Source of the DNA: an uncultured Flavobacteriaceae bacterium
GTDB taxonomy: Bacteria; Bacteroidota; Bacteroidia; Flavobacteriales; Flavobacteriaceae
Direction: 5' to 3'
Assembly: GCA_937959395.1 (NCBI GenBank)
Contig: CALGLR010000026.1
Coordinates: 1-38,331, forward strand
Length of the DNA: 38,331 nucleotides
A program made the translations under genes and the position numbers. This document shows positions 1-8,080 of this stretch, piece after piece (position 1 is the stretch's first letter; each line of letters opens with the position of its first letter). The notes below the pieces were generated by a model. The model had not been told where the DNA came from. It saw only the letters and a list, made by a program, of their open reading frames with translations, and searched no databases.

Positions 1-1
1 T

Positions 2-127
2 AATATTATAATCAAAACGGCTCTAACTCTTATTAATAACGATAAATCTGTCAAAAAAAGTAAAAACAACAAAAGGCTGAAAGCCTTACTTAGTAGAGAA
101 TACAGAAATAAAATATTACTTTTTTAA
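2..127 (+). CDS. Transposase C-terminal fragment (putative, partial)
   Basis: An open frame enters from the window edge and runs 41 codons to TAA at 125-127. The encoded tail is strongly basic, with KKSKNNKRLKALL followed by REYRNKILLF, a composition common at transposase C termini. It lies wholly inside the repeated IS end, and its mirror copy lies on the minus strand at 38208-38330. It points into the window and ends 14 bp from the element tip, the usual position for a transposase stop. No catalytic residues are included, so the family cannot be named. The reading as a transposase is an inference from position and charge. Confidence 0.45.
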   Translation, partial: NIIIKTALTLINNDKSVKKSKNNKRLKALLSREYRNKILLF

Positions 128-141
128 ATGCTTTTGCCCTG
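4..141. mobile_element. End of an insertion sequence, left copy (partial)
   Basis: Positions 4-141 are the exact reverse complement of 38194-38331, 138 bp without a mismatch. The tip reads CAGGGCAAAAGC when read outward from the chromosome. Identity stops abruptly at the tip (142 and 38193 differ), as expected where an element meets two unrelated insertion sites. Identity over 138 bp is far longer than typical IS terminal inverted repeats, so both window ends hold the same end of the same element. An open frame for a putative transposase C terminus runs through it and stops 14 bp before the tip. The IS family is not assigned. Confidence 0.8.
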
Positions 142-185
142 GGTTTTATCACGGGTTGTGATTGGTAAAACGTTAAAAACAATTT

Positions 186-782
186 CTAATAATAGATTTT
201 TTGATTTACAATTTTTAAAATATTTTTAGATTCCATTTTTTTTATAGTCCTTATCGTGGCCTCAATACTTAAACCTAATAAACCCGCAATATTCTTTCTA
301 GTAAAATCGACTTTTAAATCAAAAGGTATCTTGCTTTCATGAATCTCATGCTTTAAATATTTCAATAAGGTTACAATAGCTTCTTCTGCCGAGTTAGAAG
401 TAATTCCATTAGCTATAGTTGCTTTATAATAGAGTCTATTAGAGATCATTTTAGTAAAATGATAATGTGTTTTATTATTGTTTAAGAGTAACTCTTTAAA
501 GGCTTCTTTTTTTAAACGAAAAATAGTTGAAGCACTTAAAGATACTGCATTTGCTGGGTATTTAGAATCAATTAATAAAGGAGGCTCTCCAAAACTTTTA
601 TTTTTACCAAAAATTCCTTGAATAAATTCATTACCATTTTCGTTGTAATAATTCATTTTTACACCGCCATTAATAATTTGAAAATAATAGTTAGCACTAT
701 CTCCTTTCTCAAAAATATAATCCCCTTTCGAAAATTTCACAATTTCAACATCGTATTTTTTCAATATATTTTTTTCAATCAT
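186..782 (-). CDS. Crp/Fnr-family transcriptional regulator
   Basis: A 198-residue protein with an N-terminal cyclic-nucleotide-binding-type beta-roll (about residues 10-115, including FSKGDYIFEKGDSANYYFQI) and a C-terminal winged helix-turn-helix (about 150-190, FTRKNIAGLLGLSIEATIRTI). There is no cysteine anywhere in the protein, so it cannot bind an FNR-type iron-sulfur cluster; in this family the alternatives are haem, a small effector or no ligand. It is transcribed divergently from the HPP and flavohemoglobin genes with a 64-bp gap, which suggests it controls the response to nitric oxide. This role is inferred from context. A 12-bp palindrome lies directly upstream of its start codon and could be its own operator. 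Its 3' end is only 44 bp from the IS tip. Confidence 0.88.
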   Translation of the reverse strand: MIEKNILKKYDVEIVKFSKGDYIFEKGDSANYYFQIINGGVKMNYYNENGNEFIQGIFGKNKSFGEPPLLIDSKYPANAVSLSASTIFRLKKEAFKELLLNNNKTHYHFTKMISNRLYYKATIANGITSNSAEEAIVTLLKYLKHEIHESKIPFDLKVDFTRKNIAGLLGLSIEATIRTIKKMESKNILKIVNQKIYY

Positions 783-827
783 GTGATTTGAATCATAGAA
801 AATTAATACTTTAGTAAGATATTTTTG
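782..827. promoter_or_regulatory. Divergent promoter/operator region of the Crp-type regulator and the HPP-flavohemoglobin operon
   Basis: TGATTTGAATCA at 784-795 is a palindrome with 5-bp arms; with the flanking bases it reads TGTGA-N6-TCATA (782-797), close to the Crp-type site TGTGA-N6-TCACA. A Bacteroidota -7 box TATTTTTG lies at 820-827 for the rightward operon, 20 bp before the ATG at 847. No good -33 box is visible, which would fit an activator-dependent promoter. Function is inferred. Confidence 0.5.
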
Positions 828-846
828 CGATCACAAAGATATTAAA

Positions 847-1332
847 ATGAACAAGGTATTTATAAATTTATTGAATTATGTACTATCAATGTTTTGCTTT
901 ATATGCATTTATTTTCTGCACCAGCTTTTATTTAAAAGTGCTGAAACTACTTTTATCATAGCAGCTTTTGGGGCGTCTGCTGTTTTAGTTTTTTCTAATG
1001 AAACTAAAGACTATTCATTTTTAAAAATTTCTATAAGTTCTGTAATCGCAGCAGTTATAGGAGTGTTTTTTCAACAACTTGATTTGGTCATGGTTTTTAA
1101 AATTGCATTAACTATTAGTTCATGCATTTTATTTATGAATCTTTTTAATAGCAGCTATCCTCCAGCAGGAGCGATTGCTATTATACCATTACTTTCAAAT
1201 ACAGAAATACAACATTTAGGTTATCTATATGCGCTTTATCCTACGCTAACAGGATTGATAATTATTTATTCATTTTCAAAAATAAAAATAAAAATAAACA
1301 CAATATACAATGGCAAGCAAAAAAACAATTGA
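847..1332 (+). CDS. HPP-family integral membrane protein
   Basis: A 161-residue membrane protein with about five hydrophobic segments (roughly 5-28, 33-50, 58-78, 82-100, 120-145). The segment SSYPPAGAIAIIPLLS matches the family hallmark H/YPPAGA, and AFGASAVLVFS is the conserved glycine/alanine segment before it. HPP proteins are poorly characterised; plant and cyanobacterial members have been linked to nitrite transport across membranes. Its last 23 bp overlap the flavohemoglobin start in another frame, so the two are very likely co-transcribed and translationally coupled. A role in handling nitrite or nitrate produced by NO detoxification would fit but is inference. The start follows the A-rich leader ATTAAA directly. 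Confidence 0.8.
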   Translation: MNKVFINLLNYVLSMFCFICIYFLHQLLFKSAETTFIIAAFGASAVLVFSNETKDYSFLKISISSVIAAVIGVFFQQLDLVMVFKIALTISSCILFMNLFNSSYPPAGAIAIIPLLSNTEIQHLGYLYALYPTLTGLIIIYSFSKIKIKINTIYNGKQKNN

Positions 1333-2515
1333 AATCATAAAATCTACAGCTCCTGTTTTAGAACAACATGGAGAAGCAATTACCAAGGCATTTTACAGAA
1401 TGTTGTTTGAGGAGCACCCACAATTGAAGGATGTTTTTAATATGACTAATCAAAAGAAAGGATCACAGCAAAAAGCTTTAGCTACTACAATTTTTAAGTA
1501 TGCGTGTCATATAGATAAATTAGAGATGTTAGGAGATTCTGTAGAAACCATAGCGCAAAAACATACAAGTTTATCAATACCTAAAGAAGCATACCCTATT
1601 GTAGGAGAAAATCTTTTAAAGGGAATTAAAGAAGTTTTGGGTGATGCTGCAACACCTGATATTATGAGTGCTTGGGAGGAAGCTTATGGAGATTTAGCTG
1701 TTATTTTTGTAAACAAAGAAGAAGGTATCTATGTCGCTAGAGAAAATAGTAAAGGTGGTTTTAGAGGTACTAAAGAGTTTACAATTATAAAAAAAAGTAT
1801 AGAAAGCGATGTGGTTACCTCTTTTTATTTGAAAAGAAAAGATACAAGCCCAGTACCTGAATTTATTGCAGGACAATATGTTGCTTTAACTACAGCAATA
1901 CCTAATACTAACCACAAGCATACGAGAAACTATAGTTTATCGGACGCTAATGATAAAGACTATTTAAGAATTAGTGTTAAAAAAGAAGCAGGAAATCCAG
2001 ATGGAATCGTTTCTAATTATTTACATTCTAACAAAGTCATTGGAGACACCTTAACTATTGGTATGCCATCAGGAGAATTTGTTTTAAAAGAAAGTAAGCG
2101 TCCTTTAGTTTTAATAAGCGGCGGAATAGGAATTACGCCAATACTTAGTATGTTTAAAGAAGCTATTAAAAAAGGCCAACAAGATATAGTTTTCATTCAA
2201 TGTGTTTTAAATAGCAAAACGCGTTCTTTTGAAAATGAGATTGACGAACTATTAAATGAAAAATCAAGCTCGGTGGTTGTGTATAGCGAGCCTTTGGATA
2301 CAGATACATTGGGGGAGAATTATGATTACAGCGGATTTTTAAATGAAAGTATTTTAAAAGATTTAAAAATTACTAATGAAAGTGATTTCTATTTTTGCGG
2401 TCCGACTCCTTTTATGTCTAATTTGCTAAATATTTTAGATTACTTAAATGTGAATGAAGATCATATTAATTATGAGTTTTTTGGCCCAGTTGAAGAACTC
2501 GAATTGGTTCATTAA
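1310..2515 (+). CDS. hmp: Flavohemoglobin / nitric oxide dioxygenase
   Basis: A 401-residue protein converting NO, O2 and NAD(P)H to nitrate in the cytoplasm. It has a globin domain (1-145), an FAD-binding ferredoxin-reductase domain (about 155-260) and an NAD-binding domain (about 262-395). The globin retains the proximal haem ligand His85, distal Tyr29 (B10) and Gln53 (E7), and Tyr95 and Glu137 of the catalytic triad (the E. coli equivalents are Tyr95 and Glu135). RNYSL is the FAD-binding motif, GGIGITPILSM the nucleotide-binding loop, and YEFFGP the C-terminal FAD/NAD contact. Length matches the family. The gene overlaps the HPP gene and is divergent from the Crp-type regulator, a probable NO-stress unit. 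A convergent terminator follows. Confidence 0.97.
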   Translation: MASKKTIEIIKSTAPVLEQHGEAITKAFYRMLFEEHPQLKDVFNMTNQKKGSQQKALATTIFKYACHIDKLEMLGDSVETIAQKHTSLSIPKEAYPIVGENLLKGIKEVLGDAATPDIMSAWEEAYGDLAVIFVNKEEGIYVARENSKGGFRGTKEFTIIKKSIESDVVTSFYLKRKDTSPVPEFIAGQYVALTTAIPNTNHKHTRNYSLSDANDKDYLRISVKKEAGNPDGIVSNYLHSNKVIGDTLTIGMPSGEFVLKESKRPLVLISGGIGITPILSMFKEAIKKGQQDIVFIQCVLNSKTRSFENEIDELLNEKSSSVVVYSEPLDTDTLGENYDYSGFLNESILKDLKITNESDFYFCGPTPFMSNLLNILDYLNVNEDHINYEFFGPVEELELVH

Positions 2516-2533
2516 AAGAAAATATAATTTATC

Positions 2534-2579
2534 AAACAGTTGCTTCTCTTGTTTTTAATAAATAAGGGAGCAACTGTTT
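2534..2579. terminator. Bidirectional rho-independent terminator between hmp and cdaA
   Basis: AAACAGTTGCT (2534-2544) pairs with AGCAACTGTTT (2569-2579), an 11-bp perfect stem flanked by A-rich and T-rich runs. It lies between the convergent flavohemoglobin and cyclase genes and could serve both strands. Confidence 0.75.
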
Positions 2580-2616
2580 TAGTTTTATATACTTGCCAGT
2601 TATCATTAAATAAAAA

Positions 2617-3402
2617 CTAAGCTAAATCAATTTTAATTTGCTCCATAAGCTCAATGGTATCTTTAAACATTACAAATTCACCATTTTTAAAATAGGAAAT
2701 TTGTCCAGTTTCTTCACTTACAGTAAGCGCTAAGGCATCTGTTTTTTCGGTAACACCAACAGCAGCTCGGTGTCTTAAACCAAAACGTTGAGGTAAGTTT
2801 TTTTCGTTATTTACAGGTAAAATAACGCGAGTAGCTTTAACCACATTGTTATTAATAATTATGGCGCCATCATGTAATGGACTATTTTTAAAAAAGATGC
2901 TTTCAATAATAGGTTGTGTGACTCTAATATTCATTTCATCACCTGTATTTACTAAAAAATCTAGATTATTACTACGCTCAAAGACAATAAGGGCTCCAGT
3001 TTTTGAACTTCCCATTTTATTACAAGCCGAAATAATAACCTCGACATCGGTTTCTATGGTTGCTTCAGTTTTAAGGAAAGAGAGTTGTTTTAAGAATTTT
3101 TTTCTGCTGGCAAAATTAGTAGAACCAATCATTAATAAAAACTTTCGTATTTCTTGCTGAAAGACAACAATTAAAGCAAACATTCCTGCGGTCATAAAAC
3201 CACCTAAAATATTACTTAATAATTGCATTTGAAGCACTTGTGTCACTTTCCAAATCACATAAATAATAACAATACCAATGAAAATATTAATGGCAACCGT
3301 ACCTTTTACTAATTTGTAAACATAATATAATAAGACAGCTACTAGAAAGACATCTATAAAGTCTATTAGCGTAAATTTTAAAATAGTATCAAAAATCTCC
3401 AA
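2617..3402 (-). CDS. cdaA: Diadenylate cyclase, CdaA type (c-di-AMP synthase)
   Basis: A 261-residue membrane enzyme that makes cyclic di-AMP from two ATP. Three transmembrane helices occupy about residues 12-90. The DAC domain follows (about 115-245) with both signature motifs: PLHDGA (D178-G179-A180) and the RHR triad (R210-H211-R212) in GLRHRAAVGV. Length and topology match CdaA rather than DisA. It lies 35 bp downstream of folP on the same strand and is probably co-transcribed with it, a common arrangement in Bacteroidota. In other bacteria c-di-AMP controls potassium and osmolyte balance and cell-wall homeostasis; its targets here are not in the window. Confidence 0.95.
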   Translation of the reverse strand: MEIFDTILKFTLIDFIDVFLVAVLLYYVYKLVKGTVAINIFIGIVIIYVIWKVTQVLQMQLLSNILGGFMTAGMFALIVVFQQEIRKFLLMIGSTNFASRKKFLKQLSFLKTEATIETDVEVIISACNKMGSSKTGALIVFERSNNLDFLVNTGDEMNIRVTQPIIESIFFKNSPLHDGAIIINNNVVKATRVILPVNNEKNLPQRFGLRHRAAVGVTEKTDALALTVSEETGQISYFKNGEFVMFKDTIELMEQIKIDLA

Positions 3403-3437
3403 ATGAAAAGTATTTTAGTAAATTTAAAAATTATATG

Positions 3438-4265
3438 TTAGGATGCGTGTAATTGTTCGTATAATTTTATACATTCCATAGCGGCCTTAACATCATGAAC
3501 TCTTAATATTGAAGCACCTTTGTTTAAAGCGGTCATATTGAGAGCAGTTGTTCCATTTAAGGCATCAGCAGAAGTAATGTTTAACGTTTTATAAATCATC
3601 GATTTTCTTGAGAGACCAACTAATAAAGGTAAATCGGCAATTTTAAAACCTTCAAGTGTGTTTAGAATCTCAAAATTTTGAGTAGTAGTTTTTGCAAAAC
3701 CAAACCCTGGATCTATAATTAAATCAATAATACCAAGTTTTCGAGCTTCAGCAGTTCTTTCAGAAAAATAAAACAAAAGGTCTTTTAAAATATTGTCGTA
3801 ATTGGTTAATGTTTGCATGGTTTGTGGCGTGCCTCTCATGTGCATCATAATATAAGGCACATTAAGAGAAGCAATCGTTTTTAACATGTCTTTGTCTTGC
3901 AATCCAGCCGAAATATCATTAATTAAAGCAGCGCCAGCTTCAATTGCATTTTTGGCAATATTGCTTCTAAAGGTATCTATAGATAAAATACTTTTTGGGA
4001 ATTTTTTTATTAATAATTCTACGATAGGGAGTAAGCGTTTGGTTTCCTCGTCTTCAGAAACAAAAGGAGCGTTTGGTCTAGAACTGTAAGCACCAATATC
4101 AATAAATGTAGCTCCTGCATTAAGCATAGAATCTACTTGCTTAAGGAGTTGTTCTTCGTTTTTATAATGGCCGCCATCGAAAAACGAATCTGGGGTTACA
4201 TTTAAAATTCCCATGACTTTGGGAGATGATAAATCAATGAGTTTTCCATTACAATTAATAGTCAT
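3438..4265 (-). CDS. folP: Dihydropteroate synthase
   Basis: A 275-residue TIM-barrel enzyme of folate synthesis that joins p-aminobenzoate to dihydropterin pyrophosphate. Visible motifs are MGILNVTPDSFFDGG (18-32), the pABA loop DIGAYSSRP (56-64), SIDTFR (95-100), NDISAG (from 116), the MHMRGTPQTMQ segment, DPGFGFAKT, and the phosphate-binding GLSRKSM, ending with RVHDVK. All expected pterin and phosphate contacts are present, and length is normal. It is the first gene of a two-gene minus-strand unit with cdaA. Its upstream region contains an inverted-repeat element beginning only 31 bp before the start codon, so that element may carry or disturb the promoter. Confidence 0.97.
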   Translation of the reverse strand: MTINCNGKLIDLSSPKVMGILNVTPDSFFDGGHYKNEEQLLKQVDSMLNAGATFIDIGAYSSRPNAPFVSEDEETKRLLPIVELLIKKFPKSILSIDTFRSNIAKNAIEAGAALINDISAGLQDKDMLKTIASLNVPYIMMHMRGTPQTMQTLTNYDNILKDLLFYFSERTAEARKLGIIDLIIDPGFGFAKTTTQNFEILNTLEGFKIADLPLLVGLSRKSMIYKTLNITSADALNGTTALNMTALNKGASILRVHDVKAAMECIKLYEQLHAS

Positions 4266-4296
4266 AGATGTTGTTTTGTTTATTGTTTGTCAAGGT

Positions 4297-4456
4297 GAAC
4301 TCGTTTAAACTTTTTTAATGGGCTAAAAAAATGCTCTTTTGCTTCAAGTATCTACCATTTTTTCATTCTGTAGCTATGTTATGCAATTCAGAAAAAAGCG
4401 CTACTAAACACAAAATATCTAATTTTTGCTTCAATCCAAAAAGTTTAAAGTAGTTC
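4297..4456. repeat. MITE-like inverted-repeat element, copy 1
   Basis: A 160-bp non-coding element. Its left end GAACTCGTTTAAACTTTTT matches the reverse complement of its right end, GAACTACTTTAAACTTTTT. A second, diverged copy lies in the opposite orientation at 15501-15659; they share TTTAAACTTTTT, GCTAAAAAA-TGCTCTTTT, GTAGC-ATG-TATGCAA-TCA and AAAAAGTTTAAA in the same order. No transposase is encoded. It fills most of the gap between divergent folP and the DUF1599 gene. Confidence 0.75.
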
Positions 4457-4531
4457 ATTTAAAAACTTTAAACCATAAACCTTGAACTTTAAACAATTTT
4501 ATGCGAAATTTACACAAAATACAATCAATTT

Positions 4532-5068
4532 ATGCAAGATACATCAAAACAATATGATGCTGTAATTTCGACATGCAGAAGCTTGTTTATTAATAAAATG
4601 AAAGATTACGGAAGTGCATGGCGTATATTGCGTTTGCCTTCTTTAACCGATCAAATTTTTATAAAAGCCCAACGTATTAGAGGTTTGCAACAAAATGATG
4701 TGCGTAAGGTAAATGAAGGAGAGGAAAGCGAGTTTATAGGTGTTATAAATTATTGTATTATGGCGCTTGTTCAACTAGATAAAGGTGTTGTAGAGCAGCC
4801 CGATTTAGAGACAGAAGAAGCAACAAACTTGTACGATGAAAAAGTAGAAATTACGAAGCAATTAATGTTAGATAAGAATCATGATTATGGAGAGGCTTGG
4901 AGAGATATGCGAGTAAGTTCATTAACCGATTTGATTTTACAGAAGCTTTTAAGAGTGAAACAAATTGAAGATAATTCTGGTAAAACGATAGTGAGTGAAG
5001 GTATCGATGCTAATTATCAAGACATGATTAATTATGCAGTATTTGCAATGATTCATTTAAAAGGATAA
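4532..5068 (+). CDS. DUF1599 protein (two tandem domains)
   Basis: A 178-residue cytoplasmic protein made of two copies of one domain. Copy 1 (about 8-86) has NKMKDYGSAWRILRLPSLTD and copy 2 (about 103-178) has DKNHDYGEAWRDMRVSSLTD. The shared pattern is K-x2-DYG-x-AWR-x2-R-x2-SLTD-x-I-x2-K-x2-R, with an acidic-rich second half ending in INY-x3-A-x-[VI]-x-L. Pfam lists this as DUF1599, also called nucleotide modification associated domain 1, a name taken from phage gene contexts. The biochemical role of the chromosomal Bacteroidota form is unknown. It begins the plus-strand folP-linked run, and the conserved position between folP and the DoxX-like gene suggests a housekeeping role. Confidence 0.85.
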   Translation: MQDTSKQYDAVISTCRSLFINKMKDYGSAWRILRLPSLTDQIFIKAQRIRGLQQNDVRKVNEGEESEFIGVINYCIMALVQLDKGVVEQPDLETEEATNLYDEKVEITKQLMLDKNHDYGEAWRDMRVSSLTDLILQKLLRVKQIEDNSGKTIVSEGIDANYQDMINYAVFAMIHLKG

Positions 5069-5131
5069 TTTTTTCAAATTATAGAAAAGTAATATCTCAC
5101 TTTATAGAATAATAAATAATATTAAGAACAG

Positions 5132-6430
5132 ATGAAAGTACTAGTAGGGATTACGCGCATTTTTGTAGGTGTATTTTTTATAATATCAGGATTTATAAAA
5201 CTGAATGACCCAATTGGGTTTGCTTTTAAACTAGAAGAGTATTTCGGACCTACTGTTCTGGATTTGCCTTTTTTTACACCTTATGCTTTAGTGATTTCTG
5301 TTTTTGTAGTCATTTTTGAAGTGCTTCTAGGTATCTTTTTAATTTTTGGCTACAAGCCTAAATTTACCATCTATAGTTTATTGGCAATGATTGTATTTTT
5401 TACTTTCTTAACCTGGTATTCTGCTTATTTTGATAAGGTTAAAGATTGTGGGTGTTTTGGAGATGCCATGAAAATGGAACCATGGGAAAGTTTTGGGAAA
5501 GACGTCGTATTATTGGTCCTAATCCTAATATTAGTAGCTGGACTAAAATATATTAAACCATTTTTCAGTAAGTTTTTCACGACTATAATTTCTTTATTAG
5601 GGTTTATAGGCTGTTTAGGATTTGCTTATTATGTATTAATGCATTTACCTGTAATCGATTTTAGACCTTATAAAATAGGAGATAATATTACAGAAAATAT
5701 GACGGTTCCAGAAGATGCGCCACCAGCAGTTTCTGAGTACCGTTGGAAGTTTAAAGTAAATGGAGAAGAGAAAATAATCACTACAAATGGAACGTATCCA
5801 ACTGTAGATGGTGATTTTGTAGGTGTAGAAACTAAGATTATAAAAGAGGGTTACGAAGCACCAATTCATGATTTTTCAATGGAACGTAATGGTGAAGATG
5901 CTACTCAAGATATATTGCAAGAAGAGCATTTAATAATGATTGTGGCTTACAATTTAGAAAAAGCAAATGAAGAAGGATTAGAGATTATTAAAGTCGCTTC
6001 AGAAAAAGCAATAAAGAATAATTATAGGGTTATTGGTTTAACAGCTACAGGGCCAGAAGAGCAAGAAAGGATTAATAAAAAATATGGCTTGCATTTCGAT
6101 TTTTATTTCTGTGATGAAACTGCATTAAAAACGATTGTAAGGTCTAATCCTGCTGTTTTGAAATTAAATAAAGGAACAATTATTCAAAAACTACACTTTA
6201 ATGATATAGATGAGTTAGAGCTCCCAATAGTACCTAAGAAACCAGAGCCTGTAAAAGTAGTAGAGAAAGTGCTTTATTTTATCGATGATAATGCCGTAGC
6301 TAAAAACGAAGTAGATGAATTGGATGCAGAAACGATTGAAGCAGTAAATGTTATTAAAGATGCTGTTATGCTAAAAGAAATGAATTTAGTTGGAGTAGAT
6401 TCTGTAATTAAAGTCACATTAAAGAAATAA
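5132..6430 (+). CDS. DoxX/MauE-like membrane protein, BT_3928 family
   Basis: A 432-residue protein. The N-terminal half has about five membrane helices (6-24, 50-72, 78-97, 123-143, 150-172) in the DoxX/MauE arrangement, with an early FFIISGFIKLNDPIGFAFKLEEYF segment. The conserved loop DCGCFGD holds Cys106 and Cys108, a likely redox pair. The C-terminal half (about 175-432) is soluble and includes a thioredoxin-like section without a CxxC (LIMIVAYNLEKANEEGLEII). The closest known class is the BT_3928 family, which has no assigned reaction. The downstream TlpA gene also suggests an envelope thiol-redox role, which is inference. Only 3 bp separate its stop from the proposed start of the permease gene. 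Confidence 0.85.
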   Translation: MKVLVGITRIFVGVFFIISGFIKLNDPIGFAFKLEEYFGPTVLDLPFFTPYALVISVFVVIFEVLLGIFLIFGYKPKFTIYSLLAMIVFFTFLTWYSAYFDKVKDCGCFGDAMKMEPWESFGKDVVLLVLILILVAGLKYIKPFFSKFFTTIISLLGFIGCLGFAYYVLMHLPVIDFRPYKIGDNITENMTVPEDAPPAVSEYRWKFKVNGEEKIITTNGTYPTVDGDFVGVETKIIKEGYEAPIHDFSMERNGEDATQDILQEEHLIMIVAYNLEKANEEGLEIIKVASEKAIKNNYRVIGLTATGPEEQERINKKYGLHFDFYFCDETALKTIVRSNPAVLKLNKGTIIQKLHFNDIDELELPIVPKKPEPVKVVEKVLYFIDDNAVAKNEVDELDAETIEAVNVIKDAVMLKEMNLVGVDSVIKVTLKK

Positions 6431-6433
6431 ACA

Positions 6434-7510
6434 CTGTTAACTTACCTGTTAAATAAAACGTTTTATGCCTTACTCACATTATTTGGGGTAGTTACTGTTA
6501 TATTTCTTTTATTTAATGTGTTGCCTGGCGATCCTGCGCAAATGATGTTGGGGCAAAATGACGATAGTGAACAGCTTGCTATAGTTAAAAAAAAATATGG
6601 CTTTGATAAGTCTAAAACAGTTCAGTACCTCTATTATTTAAATGATCTGTCTCCGTTGTCTTTTCATTCTAATAGCGAAACAGATTATACTTTTTTACGA
6701 GCTAACAAGTATGCAGAAACAAAGCTTTTTAAAATAGGAAACACAACTACGGTAATAAAATGGCCTTATTTAAGAGAGTCGTTTGCAAAACAAGGAAAAA
6801 AAGTAAGTTCAGTTTTAAAAGAAACACTACCAAACACCTTTGTTTTGGCAGTTTCCGCTATTATTATTGCTTTGCTTTTAGGTTTAATACTTGGTGTGGT
6901 TTCTGCATTATATAAAGATTCTTTCTTAGATAAAGCAATACAAATATTAAGTACTTTAGGAATGAGTGTACCTTCTTTTTTTAGTGCCATTTTGTTTGCC
7001 TGGTTTTTTGGTTATGTGCTGCATAAGTATACTAATTTAGAAATGACAGGAAGCTTATATGAGTTAGATGATTTTGGAGAGACGGTAAATATAAAGTGGA
7101 AAAACTTAATATTGCCGGCAATCGTTTTAGGAATTCGTCCCTTAGCTGTAGTGATTCAATTAATGCGTAATTCGTTATTAGAGGTTTTTAATCAAGATTA
7201 TATTAGAACTGCTAGAGCAAAGGGGTTAAGTGAATTTCAAATTATAAGAAAGCACGCTATTAAAAATGCATTAAATCCTGTAGTAACAGCAATTTCAGGG
7301 TGGTTTGCATCAATGCTTGCTGGAGCAGTATTTGTAGAATACATTTTTGGGTGGAATGGCTTAGGGAAAGAAATTGTAAATGCATTAAACACATTAGATT
7401 TACCAGTAATAATGGGTGCTGTTTTGGTTATTGCATTATTATTTATTGTTATAAATATAATAGTAGATCTAGTTTACGTTTGGTTAGACCCTAAAGTAAA
7501 ATTAGAATAA
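6434..7510 (+). CDS. ABC transporter permease, DppB/OppB type, with probable CTG start
   Basis: Inner-membrane permease of a peptide-type ABC importer with the BPD_transp_1 fold. The EAA loop is visible as RTARAKGLSEFQIIRKHAIKNALNPV, with LPGDPAQMMLGQND near the N terminus. The first in-frame ATG, GTG or TTG is GTG at 6518, which would remove transmembrane helix 1. The frame stays open and family-like back to the upstream stop at 6428-6430, encoding TYLLNKTFYALLTLFGVVTV. The residue where family members begin M-L-T-Y aligns with CTG at 6434, so I place the start there (358 residues). The alternative is a shortened protein. No partner permease, ATPase or binding protein is nearby, so this is an orphan component of a system encoded elsewhere. 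Confidence 0.88.
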   Translation: MLTYLLNKTFYALLTLFGVVTVIFLLFNVLPGDPAQMMLGQNDDSEQLAIVKKKYGFDKSKTVQYLYYLNDLSPLSFHSNSETDYTFLRANKYAETKLFKIGNTTTVIKWPYLRESFAKQGKKVSSVLKETLPNTFVLAVSAIIIALLLGLILGVVSALYKDSFLDKAIQILSTLGMSVPSFFSAILFAWFFGYVLHKYTNLEMTGSLYELDDFGETVNIKWKNLILPAIVLGIRPLAVVIQLMRNSLLEVFNQDYIRTARAKGLSEFQIIRKHAIKNALNPVVTAISGWFASMLAGAVFVEYIFGWNGLGKEIVNALNTLDLPVIMGAVLVIALLFIVINIIVDLVYVWLDPKVKLE

Positions 7511-7545
7511 GTTTTCTACGTTTAATATTTTAAAGGACCGTTGTT

Positions 7546-8052
7546 ATGATAAAACGTATAAGTGTAATAGTAATTCTTTTTTTTGTAGTTAGTTGTCAAC
7601 TTGGAGATCCTCCAGTATCTTTTTCTGAAGAGGCGCTAGCTGAAGAATTAATGATGCTTAATGGTGACATTATTACATTGGCATCCGTTTTAGATAGAAA
7701 TACAGGAAAAATAATAGTAATAGATTTTTGGGCGTCTTGGTGTAAAGATTGTATCATTGGGATGCCAAAATTAAAACAGCTACAAGAAGCATATCCAGGA
7801 GTCGCTTTTGTGTTTTTGTCTTTAGATAGAAATGAAACAGGTTGGAAAAGAGGAATAGAAAAATATAAGTTGCAAGGTAAGCATTATTATATGCAATCTG
7901 GAATGAAAGGTGATTTGGGGCGTTTTGTTGGGTTAGATTGGATCCCGCGTTATATGGTAATTAATAAAAAAAGAGAAATTAAAATCTTTAAAGCAATAAA
8001 TGCTGGAGATATTAATGTAAAAAAAATAATAGATAAATTAAGTAAAGTATAA
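7546..8052 (+). CDS. TlpA-like thioredoxin-fold lipoprotein
   Basis: A 168-residue exported thiol-disulfide oxidoreductase. The N terminus is a lipoprotein signal with lipobox VVSC, so Cys17 is the lipidated residue and the protein is membrane-anchored on the periplasmic side. The active site is WASWCKDC with Cys66 and Cys69, and the cis-proline is in LDWIPRYMVI. A central insertion typical of the TlpA/ResA group is present. It follows the permease by 35 bp and precedes tpiA by 28 bp, so it probably belongs to the same operon. Its physiological substrate is not visible; reduction of cytochrome or other periplasmic thiols is the usual role of the family. Confidence 0.93.
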   Translation: MIKRISVIVILFFVVSCQLGDPPVSFSEEALAEELMMLNGDIITLASVLDRNTGKIIVIDFWASWCKDCIIGMPKLKQLQEAYPGVAFVFLSLDRNETGWKRGIEKYKLQGKHYYMQSGMKGDLGRFVGLDWIPRYMVINKKREIKIFKAINAGDINVKKIIDKLSKV

Positions 8053-8080
8053 TAGTAGTTAAGTTAGAATTAAAAAGAAT

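Noticed and set aside
143-171. Terminator for the Crp-type regulator
   Set aside because: GTTTTA-TCAC and GTGA-TTGG-TAAAAC pair only with a 4-nt bulge and no clear T-run follows on the minus strand; too weak to list.
4443-4473. GTTTAAAGT / ACTTTAAAC hairpin upstream of the DUF1599 gene
   Set aside because: Its left arm is part of the right end of the MITE-like element, and a third copy of ACTTTAAAC nearby suggests repeat debris more than a regulatory hairpin.
6518-6520. GTG 6518 as the permease start
   Set aside because: It removes the first membrane helix that is clearly encoded upstream in the same frame.
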